DNA from: Leptotrichia sp. oral taxon 223
GTDB lineage: Bacteria > Fusobacteriota > Fusobacteriia > Fusobacteriales > Leptotrichiaceae
NCBI RefSeq assembly: GCF_013394795.1
Contig: NZ_JABXYU010000001.1
Location: forward strand, 1,984,001-2,048,000
Reading direction: 5' to 3'
DNA: 64,000 bases
Below, one piece after another: positions 53,655 through 64,000 of the stretch. The first letter of the stretch is position 1. Every line of letters begins with the position of its first letter. Position numbers and translations under genes: made by a program. Under the pieces are notes generated by a model. It had not been told where the DNA came from. It saw only the letters and a program-made list of their open reading frames with translations, and made no database searches.

Positions 53655-54044
53655 TTATTTTTTGCTTAAATTGCTTTGAATTCGTTTTTTTGTTCCCAAA
53701 ATATCCCGATCTTCTCTTATTTTCTGTTTTTTTGCCTTTTCAATGGCAACTTCCCTTGCCATCCGTTCTGCTTCCGCTTTTGTAGCTTCAACGATATTTA
53801 CTCCCAAAATAACGACTTTATCCTGTCGAACTTCAAGGAATCCACCTTCCAGATAATATGTAACCTCCTGATTATCTTTTTCACGGACAAGCATCTCTCC
53901 TGCACCGATTGGCGTAATGTAGTTAATATGCTTGGCAAGTATCCCAATATCTCCACCTTCTGTCCGCAATTTCACAAATTCGACGGGCTTTTCAAAAACA
54001 AGCCTTTCAGGAGTTACTGCTTCCAAAATAAACTCTGTTGCCAT
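53655..54044 (-). CDS. atpC: ATP synthase F1 epsilon subunit
   Basis: A 129-residue AtpC. I choose the ATG at 54044 (MATEFILEAVTPERLVF), because the AAAGGAGG ribosome site lies just before it, inside the longer frame that opens at 54092. The beta-sandwich (LRTEGGDIGILAKHINYITPIG) is followed by the two-helix C-terminal domain with a basic end. It couples and inhibits the rotor. Last gene of the atp operon. Confidence 0.95.
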   Translation of the reverse strand: MATEFILEAVTPERLVFEKPVEFVKLRTEGGDIGILAKHINYITPIGAGEMLVREKDNQEVTYYLEGGFLEVRQDKVVILGVNIVEATKAEAERMAREVAIEKAKKQKIREDRDILGTKKRIQSNLSKK

Positions 54045-54176
54045 AAATCCTCCTTTCTGCTTAGAATATGCCAGATTATGCAACAAGTACATTTTTAAAT
54101 TTGTTAAATTATTTATTGGAAAATAGGGGAATCTATCCCCAGATCCAATAAACTTTTTTATAATTGTTTCTTATAA

Positions 54177-55577
<1,401 letters not shown>

Positions 55578-55630
55578 TTACCTTTAACCTCCTTCTTAGT
55601 TTATGCTCGATTCTTTAGTTTGAAAATAAG

Positions 55631-56491
55631 TTACTGTACTCCTAAAGAACCACTTATAATTTCTGTTAATTCCTGTGTTATTTTTCCTTGTCTTTCACGA
55701 TTGTACTGTACTTCCAAGTTTCTTATCATTTCAGCAGCATTGTCGTTAGCCTGTTTCATTGCTGACATTCTAGCTGAATGTTCACTTGCCGAATTTTCCA
55801 GTAGCGACTGATACAATTTTATATTCAGAACTTGCGGTACAAACGAATTTAACACTTCTTCCTCTGACGGATCAAATACGTATTCCTTTGTTGGCAATCC
55901 TTCTTTTTTTTCTATCGGAAGCAATTTTTCAACTTGAATGTTATATTCAATTGCTGATACAAATTTTGAATAAATCATATAAACTTCATCATAAAAATCG
56001 TTTAAATAAAACTGTACAACATCCTCGCTGATTTTTTTTCCAGTTTCAAACATTGTTTCAGGAATCATTTGAGTATATTCACTGTCAACGTTAACGTCCC
56101 GATTTTTACAATATTCCTTCGCTTTTCTTCCAATTGTTACGACTGAAACGTCCTTTCCTTCCTTTGCAAATTGCTTTCTCATGCTTTCGAGCCTTCTAAA
56201 AGTATTTGAGTTAAAACTTCCGCATAGCCCACGATCTGATGTCATTACAATAATACCGATTTTTTTGACTTCCAGTTTTCCATCAAAAATGACAAACTTA
56301 TTTCCTTTAAGACTTGCAACCAGATTGTCAAAAGCCTCATCTACTGCATGAGCATAGTTTCTGGATTTTAAAGTCAGAACTTGAAATCTTTTAAATTTTG
56401 TGGAAGAAACAATATTCATTGCATTTGTTATTTGACTTGTGTTTTTTACACTGTCAATACGTTCTTTTATTTCTTTCATATTTGCTGCCAT
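55631..56491 (-). CDS. atpG: ATP synthase F1 gamma subunit
   Basis: A 286-residue central-stalk subunit with the conserved N-terminus MKEIKERIDSVKNTSQITNAM and C-terminus YNRERQGKITQELTEIISG, the two helices that form the rotating coiled coil, plus the SDRGLCGSFN segment. Confidence 0.97.
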   Translation of the reverse strand: MAANMKEIKERIDSVKNTSQITNAMNIVSSTKFKRFQVLTLKSRNYAHAVDEAFDNLVASLKGNKFVIFDGKLEVKKIGIIVMTSDRGLCGSFNSNTFRRLESMRKQFAKEGKDVSVVTIGRKAKEYCKNRDVNVDSEYTQMIPETMFETGKKISEDVVQFYLNDFYDEVYMIYSKFVSAIEYNIQVEKLLPIEKKEGLPTKEYVFDPSEEEVLNSFVPQVLNIKLYQSLLENSASEHSARMSAMKQANDNAAEMIRNLEVQYNRERQGKITQELTEIISGSLGVQ

Positions 56492-56506
56492 ATTATTTCA
56501 CCTGCT

Positions 56507-58012
56507 TTACCACACATATTCTTTTTTAAAGTCTGTTATAAATTTATCAAGTTTACTTTTTAGCTCGTCATCCAATACTTTTTTCTCCAAAATTTCATTT
56601 AAAATTTCTGAATCATTTTTAAGCGCTTCAATTAAGTCTTTTTCAAATGCTCTAACTTTTTCAGTTGGAACGTCGTCAAAATATCCATTTGTAACACAGT
56701 AAAATGAAATTACCTGTTCCTGAACCTTGAATGGGCTATACTGCGGCTGCTTTAACACTTCCATGATTTTAGATCCACGGTTAAGCTGATCCCTTGTAGC
56801 CTTGTCCAGATCCGATCCAAACTGTGTAAATGCCAGCAATTCATTGTATTGGGCAAGTTCCAGTTTCACTTTTGAAGCAACCTGTTTCATTGCCTTGATT
56901 TGTGCTGCTCCTCCAACCCGTGATACAGAAACTCCCGCATTTATTGCTGGTCTGAATCCTGAATTAAACAAATCTGTTTCCAGAAATATTTGTCCATCTG
57001 TTATTGAAATAACATTTGTTGGAATATATGCCGAAATATCTCCTGCACGTGTTTCTACGATTGGAAGTGCCGTAATTGAGCCTCCACCCAGTTTATCACT
57101 TAATTTTGCCGCTCTTTCAAGCAGTCTTGAGTGAAGATAGAAGACATCTCCTGGATATGCCTCCCTTCCTGGTGGACGTTTTAGCAATAATGACATTTCA
57201 CGATAAGCTACCGCATGTTTTGACAGATCATCATAAACTATCAGTACATCTTTTCCTTCATCCATAAAATATTCACCCATGGCAACTCCAGAATATGGTG
57301 CCAAATATTGAAGTGGTGCTGATTCTGAAGCAGTAGCCGCAACGATGATTGTGTATTCCAATGCACCTGCCTCTTCCAGTTTTTTATAAATTTGTGCAAC
57401 TGTCGATCTTTTTTGCCCAATTGCCACATAAATACATAAAACGTCGTTATTTTTTTGATTTATAATTGAATCAATGGCGATTGCCGTCTTACCAGTCTGT
57501 CTATCTCCAATGATTAATTCCCTTTGCCCTTTTCCAATAGGGAACATTCCATCTATTGCCTTTATTCCTGTCTGCATAGGCTGTGTAACAGGTTTTCTTG
57601 CGATAATTCCTGAAGCCTGTCGTTCAATTGGCATATGTTTGTCAGCTGTTATAGAGCCTTTTCCGTCAATAGGAGTTCCAAGTGCGTCAACTACTCTTCC
57701 AAGCAGCTCATTTCCAGCTGGAACTTCAGCTACTTTTCCCAATCCTTTTACTATGGTTCCTTCTTTTATTCCTTGTGTTTTTCCAAAAATTACTGCTCCA
57801 ATGTTACTTTCTTCCAAGTTTAGTGCCATTCCGATAGTTCCGTTTTCAAACTCTAAAAGCTCTCCTGCCATAGCGTTACTTAATCCGTAGATTCTGGCAA
57901 TTCCATCTCCTACTTCCAAAACCGTCCCAGTATTGGAAATATCCAGTGAACTTTTGTAATTTTCGATTTCGCTTCGGATTATTTTACTTATTTCTTCTGG
58001 CTTGATTCTCAA
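56507..58012 (-). CDS. atpA: ATP synthase F1 alpha subunit
   Basis: A 501-residue non-catalytic nucleotide-binding subunit: Walker [12 protein letters not shown] (about residue 169), [16 protein letters not shown] region, and the alpha signature SRVGGAAQ. It starts with [16 protein letters not shown], the segment that binds the delta subunit. Confidence 0.98.
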   Translation of the reverse strand: MRIKPEEISKIIRSEIENYKSSLDISNTGTVLEVGDGIARIYGLSNAMAGELLEFENGTIGMALNLEESNIGAVIFGKTQGIKEGTIVKGLGKVAEVPAGNELLGRVVDALGTPIDGKGSITADKHMPIERQASGIIARKPVTQPMQTGIKAIDGMFPIGKGQRELIIGDRQTGKTAIAIDSIINQKNNDVLCIYVAIGQKRSTVAQIYKKLEEAGALEYTIIVAATASESAPLQYLAPYSGVAMGEYFMDEGKDVLIVYDDLSKHAVAYREMSLLLKRPPGREAYPGDVFYLHSRLLERAAKLSDKLGGGSITALPIVETRAGDISAYIPTNVISITDGQIFLETDLFNSGFRPAINAGVSVSRVGGAAQIKAMKQVASKVKLELAQYNELLAFTQFGSDLDKATRDQLNRGSKIMEVLKQPQYSPFKVQEQVISFYCVTNGYFDDVPTEKVRAFEKDLIEALKNDSEILNEILEKKVLDDELKSKLDKFITDFKKEYVW

Positions 58013-58030
58013 AGAAAAGCACCTCCGTTT

Positions 58031-58558
58031 CTAAAAATTTTTCTTTATTTCTTCAATTTGATTTTTTATTGAACCGTTAATAACTTCATTTCCAATTTTT
58101 AAAATTCCTCCGCCGATTATTTCCTTATCAACCTTAAGATTTAAAACGATTTTTTTACCGTATTTATTTTCAAGTTTTTTTATTAACTGTTCTCTTTGCG
58201 TTTCTGATAGCTCCTTTGCAAATATAGCAGTTATTGGAAGTTTATTGTTTTCTTCGTAGTAAAGCTTTAAAAAATATTCTTTTATATCACTGATTAACGA
58301 CAGGCGCTGTTTTTTCACAATATATTTCACTATTCCAAGCGCTTCCTTTGTCACGTGATCAAATGATTTTTCTAAAAATTTTTCCTTTTCTGGAAATTTT
58401 TTCAAAGGATCTTCCAAAATTTTTCTGAATTCTTCCTCCTCCTCATAATTTTCCATAAGAATATTCAATACTTCCCGAACTTCATTTATACTGTTAGAAG
58501 ATTTTGCTATATTGTAAATTGCCGCTGCATATCTTTTTGCAATTTCATCATTAGCCAT
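58031..58558 (-). CDS. atpH: ATP synthase F1 delta subunit
   Basis: A 175-residue OSCP/delta subunit: RYAAAIYNIAKSSN at the N-terminus and the C-terminal VDKEIIGGGILKIGNEVINGSI signature. It starts one base after the atpF stop, so it is translationally coupled. It joins the peripheral stalk to F1. Confidence 0.95.
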   Translation of the reverse strand: MANDEIAKRYAAAIYNIAKSSNSINEVREVLNILMENYEEEEEFRKILEDPLKKFPEKEKFLEKSFDHVTKEALGIVKYIVKKQRLSLISDIKEYFLKLYYEENNKLPITAIFAKELSETQREQLIKKLENKYGKKIVLNLKVDKEIIGGGILKIGNEVINGSIKNQIEEIKKNF

Positions 58559-58559
58559 T

Positions 58560-59054
58560 TTAATCTCCTATCTCATTAATAAACTTATTTATAGTCTTAT
58601 CCTGCTTTTCATCAATATTTTCCCTGATAATTTTTTCTGCAAGTTCAACTGCCATTTCTCCAACTTCCTTTTGAAGTTCAAATTTAGCGTTTTGACGCAT
58701 TTTTTCAATATCAGCTTCAGCTTTCATCATCATTCTTTCACGATTGCTCATAGCTTGTGATATAATCTGATCTTTTCTGTCATCTGCCTGTCTTTCAGCT
58801 TTTATCAGAATGTCATTAGCACGTCTTTTGGATTCTTTTTTTAGTTTTTCTATTGTTTTTTTCTGTTCTTCCAGCTTTTCCTTTTCGTTTTCAACAATTT
58901 CCATTTCAGACAAAGCTAATTTTTTCCTGTCCTCAAGCACTTTTCCGATTTTTTTTGCAAAAGCCCGTGAAAAAAAATAGACTAATACTATAAAGTTTAT
59001 TATTTGAATAGCCATCGTGAAATCGATGTTTACTAATCTTGCTCCTTCATTCAT
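58560..59054 (-). CDS. atpF: ATP synthase Fo b subunit
   Basis: A 164-residue b subunit: one membrane segment (IQIINFIVLVYFFSRAF, ~16-32) and a long charged coiled coil (~35-150) that forms the peripheral stalk. AAGGAG ribosome site 7 bases before the ATG. Confidence 0.94.
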   Translation of the reverse strand: MNEGARLVNIDFTMAIQIINFIVLVYFFSRAFAKKIGKVLEDRKKLALSEMEIVENEKEKLEEQKKTIEKLKKESKRRANDILIKAERQADDRKDQIISQAMSNRERMMMKAEADIEKMRQNAKFELQKEVGEMAVELAEKIIRENIDEKQDKTINKFINEIGD

Positions 59055-59204
59055 TTTTTCTCCTTAATTTACATTATTAATCCTATTTTTGTTTCTTTTT
59101 AATTTTTTTAAATAACTTTCATATCAAAATTATTTTATCCAAACTTCTGAATTGTTTTATTTATTTACAATTCTAAAGGGTTCGAATAGTATGCCTAATT
59201 TTTG

Positions 59205-59441
59205 CTATCCTTTTAAGAAAATCAATAAGAAAGCTATTACCAACGCATAAATTGCTGATGATTCTGTAATCGCAAGTCCAGTAATTAATGTCTGCATGAT
59301 GTCCTGCTTAGCTTCAGGCTGTCTTGAAACCGCTTCTACTGCATATCCAGTCGCAATCCCTTGTCCTAATCCTGCTCCAATTCCCCCTACTGCTGCAATT
59401 CCTGCTCCTAATAAAGCTGCTGCTTGAACTATTCCTTCCAT
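59205..59441 (-). CDS. atpE: ATP synthase Fo c subunit, sodium-type
   Basis: A 78-residue hairpin of two membrane helices. The ion-binding residues are Q27, E60, S61, S62 and Y65, which line up with Q32, E65, S66, T67 and Y70 of the sodium-binding c ring of Ilyobacter tartaricus at a constant offset of 5. Proton-type c subunits lack the Gln and the ES pair. So the enzyme most likely moves sodium. The polar loop is RQPEAKQD. Atypically a 150-base gap separates it from atpF. Confidence 0.96.
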   Translation of the reverse strand: MEGIVQAAALLGAGIAAVGGIGAGLGQGIATGYAVEAVSRQPEAKQDIMQTLITGLAITESSAIYALVIAFLLIFLKG

Positions 59442-59587
59442 TCTTTAATCCTCCTAGTTTTTATTAAATTTATTTTTTTATTTTTACTTTGATTGTTTTA
59501 AAAATTATGTTTTTTATAATTCTGTTATTTATGCAAAATTTATTAGTTTATTGACTTTGAACATATAAAAGAACTACAAATTTATTT

Positions 59588-60484
59588 TTATTCCTCTTCA
59601 CCTAACGCTTCACCAATATAGACTGATGATAGTATTGTAAATACGAATGCCTGCACTATTCCAATGAATAAATCCAGATAAAGCTGTATAATCATTGGCC
59701 ATCCGACTGAAAATGAGAAACTTCCCTTCAGCATATTATTTGTCATTGACTGTAACAGTCCACGCCCAACAAGGCTATACAGCAACCCGACAATTACAAG
59801 TCCTGCGAGCATATTCCCAAATAGCCGCATTGAAGTGTTCAGCACTTTTGAAAAAATATCCACGACGTTTAACGGAAACATAAACCACATTGGTTCAAAC
59901 AATGATTTTATGTATCCTTTTAAACCATGCTGCTTTATAGAAACTGCCAAGAAGACGACAATCACCACGAGTGATAGCCCAATTGTTGTATTTGGATCCG
60001 CTGTTGGCGTTCTAAAAAACGGTTTTACCGTTCTAATGCCATTTTCCTTGACTGCCATCATAATGAACGGGAATAGGAAAGTGCTTAAATTTGAAAACAT
60101 TATAAATGCAAACAATGCCGCAAAAAATGGTATATAAGTTTTTTTATGTTTTCCAAAAGTAGTCAAAAAGGTGTTTTCAATAAAATGATAGTATTCTTCC
60201 ATAACAATCTGCATTTTTCCAGGTTTTTCAACACTTATATTTTTTGTCCCGGCTCTTACAATAAGTATGATTATAAGCATAATTGCCCACGTATCAAGGA
60301 CTGTTTGGCTCAGTGAAAATTTAAAGTTCCCCAGAATAAAATTAAAATAGTGCGGCGCTTCTACGACAGAACTCGGTGACTCGAATTTTACTGGTAAAAA
60401 TGTTGAAATAATCGATAAAATCACATTCACAACAACCATCATAAGAAATAGAAATCCTAAAAATTTCCAAATTTTATTTTTCAT
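59588..60484 (-). CDS. atpB: ATP synthase Fo a subunit
   Basis: A 298-residue a subunit; the ATG at 60484 (MKNKIWKFLGF) is chosen because GGAGGG lies directly upstream, inside the longer TTG-opened frame. It has about six membrane segments. The essential Arg is in NTSMRLFGNMLAG (LR-x-x-GN type motif), and the C-terminal helix is QAFVFTILSSVYIGEAL. It forms the ion half-channels beside the c ring. First gene of the operon; no atpI is seen. Confidence 0.95.
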   Translation of the reverse strand: MKNKIWKFLGFLFLMMVVVNVILSIISTFLPVKFESPSSVVEAPHYFNFILGNFKFSLSQTVLDTWAIMLIIILIVRAGTKNISVEKPGKMQIVMEEYYHFIENTFLTTFGKHKKTYIPFFAALFAFIMFSNLSTFLFPFIMMAVKENGIRTVKPFFRTPTADPNTTIGLSLVVIVVFLAVSIKQHGLKGYIKSLFEPMWFMFPLNVVDIFSKVLNTSMRLFGNMLAGLVIVGLLYSLVGRGLLQSMTNNMLKGSFSFSVGWPMIIQLYLDLFIGIVQAFVFTILSSVYIGEALGEEE

Positions 60485-60544
60485 TGTTTCCCTCCTTTCT
60501 CCCAACTTTGAGTAAAGATTTAATATTCTTTGTTACATATGCTT

Positions 60545-60573
60545 ATTATACTCCAATTAAATTCATTTTGCAA
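60545..60573 (-). promoter_or_regulatory. Promoter of the atp operon
   Basis: On the minus strand TTGCAA (60573-60568), a 17-base spacer and TATAAT (60550-60545), about 60 bases before the atpB start. Confidence 0.8.
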
Positions 60574-60680
60574 ATTTTATTAGTATTTAAAGAAACCCTT
60601 TATTTAAAACTTTTCTAACTATTTTATACAAAAAATAGCAAAATATTTATATCATTTTTCATATATTTTAATTTTTTTAC

Positions 60681-60732
60681 AAAAAAATCAGTGCTATCCA
60701 AGTCATAATAACTTTAACAACACTGATTTTTT
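60681..60732 (-). terminator. Strong bidirectional terminator upstream of the atp operon
   Basis: AAAAAATCAGTG (60682-60693) and CACTGATTTTTT (60721-60732) form a perfect 12-bp stem with a 27-base loop, ending the glycoside hydrolase-like transcript. Confidence 0.85.
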
Positions 60733-60789
60733 CTTTTTTGAACTCTTTAAAATCCTAAATTTTTTTAAATTTAAAACTAAAAATTGCCA

Positions 60790-62019
60790 TTACTTGGAAT
60801 AAGGCCCTTGTGCCAGACTGTTTGTCGCATTTTTAGGGTTTGTCAGTAATGATTTGTAGCTAAAGAAGATGCTTCCTTTTACTTCCGGGTAATTTCTGTT
60901 GAAATTTACCTGATTTATTAGTTCTTTTGCATTTTGCCAATCATTAACCTTGTATGCGGCTTGTCCGATGTATAAGTCTGTCTGTGTTTGCCCTGCATAT
61001 TTGCTCCACCATTTTACAAGCGTATTGTATTCAGCGGATTTATGTCCTTGATTCCAGTAAATTTGCGGCGCTACATAATCTATCCAGCCTTTATTCATCC
61101 ATAACAGAATGTCTGCGTACAAGTCATCATAGTTTTGAACTCCTGCTTTTGTTGCAGAACCTCTCGACGGATCAGTGGAGGCATTTCGCCATACTCCGAA
61201 TGGACTTATTCCAAATTCTACGTTTTTATTTTCTTTTTTTATAGAGTTATGCAATTTTTCAACTAACTTATTTACATTGTCTCTTCTCCAGTCACCAACT
61301 GATGAAAATTTGCTTCCATATTTTTGGTACTGTGCAGAATCTGGATATTCCTGATTTTTAACTTTGTACGGATAAAAATAATCATCCATATGGACACCGT
61401 CAACGTCATAATTTTTCACAACTTCAACAATGCTGTTTACAACATAATCGTTTACTTCGGGAATTCCTGGATTTAAGTACAACTGTCCACCATAAGCCAC
61501 TGTCCATTCAGGTTTTTTACGTCCAATATTGTCTTTTGACAATTTGGCTCTTGAACTTGATGTGGAAAGTCTGTATGGGTTAAACCATGCGTGAAATTCG
61601 ATTCCTCTTTTGTGTGCTTCCTCTACCATGAACTTTAATGGATCGTATCCTGGACTTACTCCTTGCGTTCCAGTTAAGTATTCAGACCATGGTGAGTATT
61701 TAGATGGATAAAAGGCATCTGCTGTTGGCTTGATTTGTACAAATACTGCATTCATATTCCATTTTTTCACATTGTCAAGAATTGTCAAAAATTCTCTTTT
61801 TTGCTGATCTGCACTAAGCCCTTTCTTAGATGGCCAGTCAATGTTGCTTACACTCGCTACCCAGACTCCTCTTAATTCCCTGTTCTTTGTTACTTTCTGA
61901 TTATTAACTTTTGATGCATTGTGATTGTTTCCCATTATAATGTTGGAAGCATTTAATGACGCCGCTGTTAAAACTGTAATTGCTAATAATGATATTTTCT
62001 TTATAATTGATTTCACCAA
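60790..62019 (-). CDS. GHL10-family glycoside hydrolase-like exported protein (YngK-like)
   Basis: A 409-residue protein with a signal peptide (hydrophobic to about residue 22, cleavage near SLNA|SN). The body is a GHL10/DUF187 TIM barrel: RGVWVASVSNIDWPSK, FVQIKPTADAFYPSKYSPWS, HAWFNPYRLS, and DGVHMDDYFYPY with the Asp-Asp pair likely at the active site. Bacillus YngK and related proteins act on wall-linked glycans; a glucosaminidase-like activity on peptidoglycan or surface polysaccharide is likely. It lies upstream of, but separate from, the atp operon. Confidence 0.88.
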   Translation of the reverse strand: MVKSIIKKISLLAITVLTAASLNASNIIMGNNHNASKVNNQKVTKNRELRGVWVASVSNIDWPSKKGLSADQQKREFLTILDNVKKWNMNAVFVQIKPTADAFYPSKYSPWSEYLTGTQGVSPGYDPLKFMVEEAHKRGIEFHAWFNPYRLSTSSSRAKLSKDNIGRKKPEWTVAYGGQLYLNPGIPEVNDYVVNSIVEVVKNYDVDGVHMDDYFYPYKVKNQEYPDSAQYQKYGSKFSSVGDWRRDNVNKLVEKLHNSIKKENKNVEFGISPFGVWRNASTDPSRGSATKAGVQNYDDLYADILLWMNKGWIDYVAPQIYWNQGHKSAEYNTLVKWWSKYAGQTQTDLYIGQAAYKVNDWQNAKELINQVNFNRNYPEVKGSIFFSYKSLLTNPKNATNSLAQGPYSK

Positions 62020-62116
62020 TATCTCCTTTCTGAATGTTAAATCTTCAATATCATTTTAGTACATTTTTGCTAAATTTTCAATACATTATCTTTATTTTTT
62101 TCAATTTTTAATTTTT

Positions 62117-63106
62117 TTATTTTTCTCCTAGAGTTGCTGTCATAACCGCCTTTATTGTATGCATCCTGTTTTCGGCCTCATCAAACACCACGGAATTTTT
62201 GCTTTTGAACACTTCATCAGTAACTTCCATTTCCTTAATGCCATACTTCTGTTCAATTTCCTTTGCAACCTTTGTATTCAAGTCATGAAATGCAGGAAGG
62301 CAGTGCATAAACAGATAGTCATCCTTTGCATGTTTTACAAGTTCGCTATTTACCTGATAATATGAAAGCCTGTTTATTCTCTCCTTCCATACATCAGATG
62401 ATTCTCCCATTGATACCCATACATCCGTATAAATCACATCCGCATCCTTCACGCCAGCAATCCTGTCATCTGTAAATGAAACACGTCCTCCATTTTCCTC
62501 AGCCAGTCTTAATGCAGTTTCAGCCAGTTCCTTATCTGGAAAATACTCTTTCGGAGCAACAATTGTAAAATCCATTCCAAATTTTGCCGCCCCAATCATA
62601 AGTGAACTCGCCATATTATTTTTCCCGTCCCCAAGATATGCAAGCTTAATACCCTTTAAAGTCCCCTTTTTTTCTAAAATTGTCAAAAAATCCGCTAAAA
62701 CCTGTGTAGGATGAAACTCAGTCGTAAGCCCGTTCCACACAGGCACACGAGAATGCTCTGCTAATGCCTCGACCAAATCCTGCCCGTATCCACGGTATTC
62801 AATCCCGTCATAAAATCTTCCCAAAACCTTTGCAGTATCTTCAATAGATTCCTTGTCATTTATTTGCGAAGTGGAAGGCCCGATATAAGTAACATTTGCC
62901 CCCTGATCATAAGCCGCTACCTCAAATGCGCATCTAGTCCGTGTCGAAGTTTTTTCAAAAATTAGTGCAATATTTTTTCCAACTAATTTTTTCTTTTCAG
63001 TTTTATTTTTTTTATCCTCCTTCAATTTCTTTGCCAAATCCAGCAAATATTGCAATTCCTCCGTTGTAAAGTCCAGCAGTTTCAAAAATGAACGTCCTTT
63101 CAACAT
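62117..63106 (-). CDS. argF: Ornithine carbamoyltransferase
   Basis: A 329-residue OTCase; the ATG at 63106 ([14 protein letters not shown]) with GAGGT upstream is preferred to the one at 63139. Carbamoyl-phosphate motif STRTR (about residue 54), [11 protein letters not shown], and ornithine motif HCLPAFHD. It either makes citrulline for arginine or, as ArcB, splits citrulline with phosphate in arginine deiminase fermentation. No arc or arg neighbours decide between them. Confidence 0.93.
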   Translation of the reverse strand: MLKGRSFLKLLDFTTEELQYLLDLAKKLKEDKKNKTEKKKLVGKNIALIFEKTSTRTRCAFEVAAYDQGANVTYIGPSTSQINDKESIEDTAKVLGRFYDGIEYRGYGQDLVEALAEHSRVPVWNGLTTEFHPTQVLADFLTILEKKGTLKGIKLAYLGDGKNNMASSLMIGAAKFGMDFTIVAPKEYFPDKELAETALRLAEENGGRVSFTDDRIAGVKDADVIYTDVWVSMGESSDVWKERINRLSYYQVNSELVKHAKDDYLFMHCLPAFHDLNTKVAKEIEQKYGIKEMEVTDEVFKSKNSVVFDEAENRMHTIKAVMTATLGEK

Positions 63107-63276
63107 AATTTTACCTCTTTTCCTAATATTGTTTTGCAATTTATATATTCTATTATATCATTTAAATCTTATAATTTATACTATTTCCTGTTTAAACAAT
63201 GAAAATCAAAAAATTAAACTCATTTTTTACAAGATCATGCTATTATATTTGCCTATTAACTATTAAAATGTCCTTT

Positions 63277-63328
63277 AATTAAATTTAATCATTAAGTATC
63301 CAACGTAAGGACTTTTATAATTTTATTT
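63277..63328 (+). repeat. TTAAGTATCC-type intergenic repeat, copy 3
   Basis: AATTAAATTTAATCATTAAG and TATCC, then GGACTTTTATAATTTTATTT. It combines the blocks of copy 1 (3700-3749) and of the inverted copy 2 (4403-4434). Confidence 0.7.
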
Positions 63329-63403
63329 CTCTTTATTTAAATGGAGTTTAATATTAAAATGCTTTTAGAAATAAGGGATTTAATTTAACTTCTTGTTTTT
63401 TTA

Positions 63404-63432
63404 TTGACTGAAAAATATTAATTTGATATACT
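63404..63432 (+). promoter_or_regulatory. Promoter of ybaK
   Basis: TTGACT (63404-63409), a 17-base spacer and TATACT (63427-63432). Confidence 0.8.
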
Positions 63433-63467
63433 GAAAATAACGAAGAATACGATTATGGGGGTATAAA

Positions 63468-63968
63468 ATGAAACATAAAAAAGAAAAAATTGTAAAGACA
63501 AATGCTTTAAGACAGCTAGATAAACAAAAGATTCCATACATTATCCATACTTATGAGTGGAGCGAAGATAAAAGCGGAGGGCTTGGTGTTGCTGAAAAGT
63601 TGCCTGAATTGGCGGAGAGAGTTTTTAAGACAATTGTGTTAAAGGGGAAAAGTAAGAATTTGTATGTTTGTGTGATTCATGGAGAGGCTCATCTGGATTT
63701 GAAGAAAGTGGCAAAGGCTTGTGAAGAGAAAAATATTGATTTATTGCCATTATCAGAATTGGAGAAGGAAACAGGATATATTCGAGGAGGATGTTCTCCT
63801 GTGGGAATGAAGAAACTGTTCAGGACTTTTTTTGACAAGGAAGTTGAAAAATTTGACAAAATAATGGTTTCAGCTGGTAGGCGAGGATTACAGATGGAAG
63901 TGGAAACAGACAAGCTGGTTGAAGTAGTGAAGGGGACTATTGTGGATTTGACGATGGAAGAAATTTAG
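63468..63968 (+). CDS. ybaK: Cys-tRNA(Pro)/Cys-tRNA(Cys) deacylase
   Basis: A 166-residue YbaK/EbsC protein. It trims mischarged Cys-tRNA(Pro) made by prolyl-tRNA synthetase. Motifs: VFKTIVLKGKSKNLYVCVI, the catalytic Lys region and GYIRGGCSPVGMKK, the family signature, near residue 107. Length and end are complete, so it is not cut by the window. Confidence 0.92.
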   Translation: MKHKKEKIVKTNALRQLDKQKIPYIIHTYEWSEDKSGGLGVAEKLPELAERVFKTIVLKGKSKNLYVCVIHGEAHLDLKKVAKACEEKNIDLLPLSELEKETGYIRGGCSPVGMKKLFRTFFDKEVEKFDKIMVSAGRRGLQMEVETDKLVEVVKGTIVDLTMEEI

Positions 63969-64000
63969 ATTGTGAAGGGATGACGTTTAAATGCTAATTT

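Larger units (their letters stand above)
63140..63467. other. Gap between argF and ybaK
   Basis: 328 bases. It holds copy 3 of the TTAAGTATCC repeat (63277-63328) and the ybaK promoter (63404-63432). Confidence 0.6.

Noticed and set aside
53676-54098. 140-codon plus-strand frame opposite atpC
   Set aside because: It is antisense to a conserved subunit gene and has no ribosome site or family.

Overview
The window is a low-GC (roughly 30% by eye), gene-dense bacterial chromosome segment. The gene content points to Fusobacteriota, most likely Leptotrichia. It combines a diderm envelope (an autotransporter beta-barrel, a secretin and an LPS heptose kinase) with clostridia-like AT-rich codon use, and its F-type ATPase c subunit carries the sodium-binding signature known from Ilyobacter and Propionigenium. 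The assignment to Leptotrichia is inference; no rRNA gene is present to settle it.

Layout. At 1-3640 lie the 3' part of a subtilisin-like autotransporter, a small exported protein and an AANAT-like acetyltransferase. A ~970 bp gene-free stretch of degenerate repeats follows. Next come a zinc alcohol dehydrogenase (minus), a DUF1439 protein (minus), rapZ-uvrC and an exported protein, then a nucleoside-type ABC importer (ATPase and two permeases, no binding protein). A methyltransferase gene with an in-frame TAG, an LprI-like protein, a second repeat-rich gap, uvrA, a DUF1439 lipoprotein and a SWIM-SNF2 helicase follow. The large-type SRP RNA (23.07-23.28 kb) precedes a GNAT-CDF fusion and a DUF389 membrane protein. 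Then come rpmF, fabH, a small membrane protein and fabD.

From 29.3 to 35.2 kb lies a compact type II secretion / type IV pilus-like operon: major pseudopilin, short prepilin peptidase, three minor pseudopilins, GspL-, GspM- and secretin-like proteins. A GspF/PilC-like gene sits at 37.3 kb behind rfaE1 and a ROK fructokinase. No assembly ATPase is present in the window. After this come an O-methyltransferase, an EEP phosphatase, a probable small RNA (40.18-40.26 kb), two flavoproteins, a carbonic anhydrase-like protein, a frameshifted ygjP, a three-domain CCA-transferase/HD/Nudix fusion, rsmB, scrB, gltS, dapB, gloA and a DUF4912 protein.

The 3' end carries the full F1Fo-ATPase operon on the minus strand (atpBEFHAGDC), a GHL10-type glycoside hydrolase-like lipid- or wall-associated protein, ornithine carbamoyltransferase and ybaK. 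Many promoters match TTGACA-17-TATAAT very closely, which made the small RNA and the SRP RNA easy to place. No CRISPR array, intact insertion sequence, prophage or tRNA was seen.
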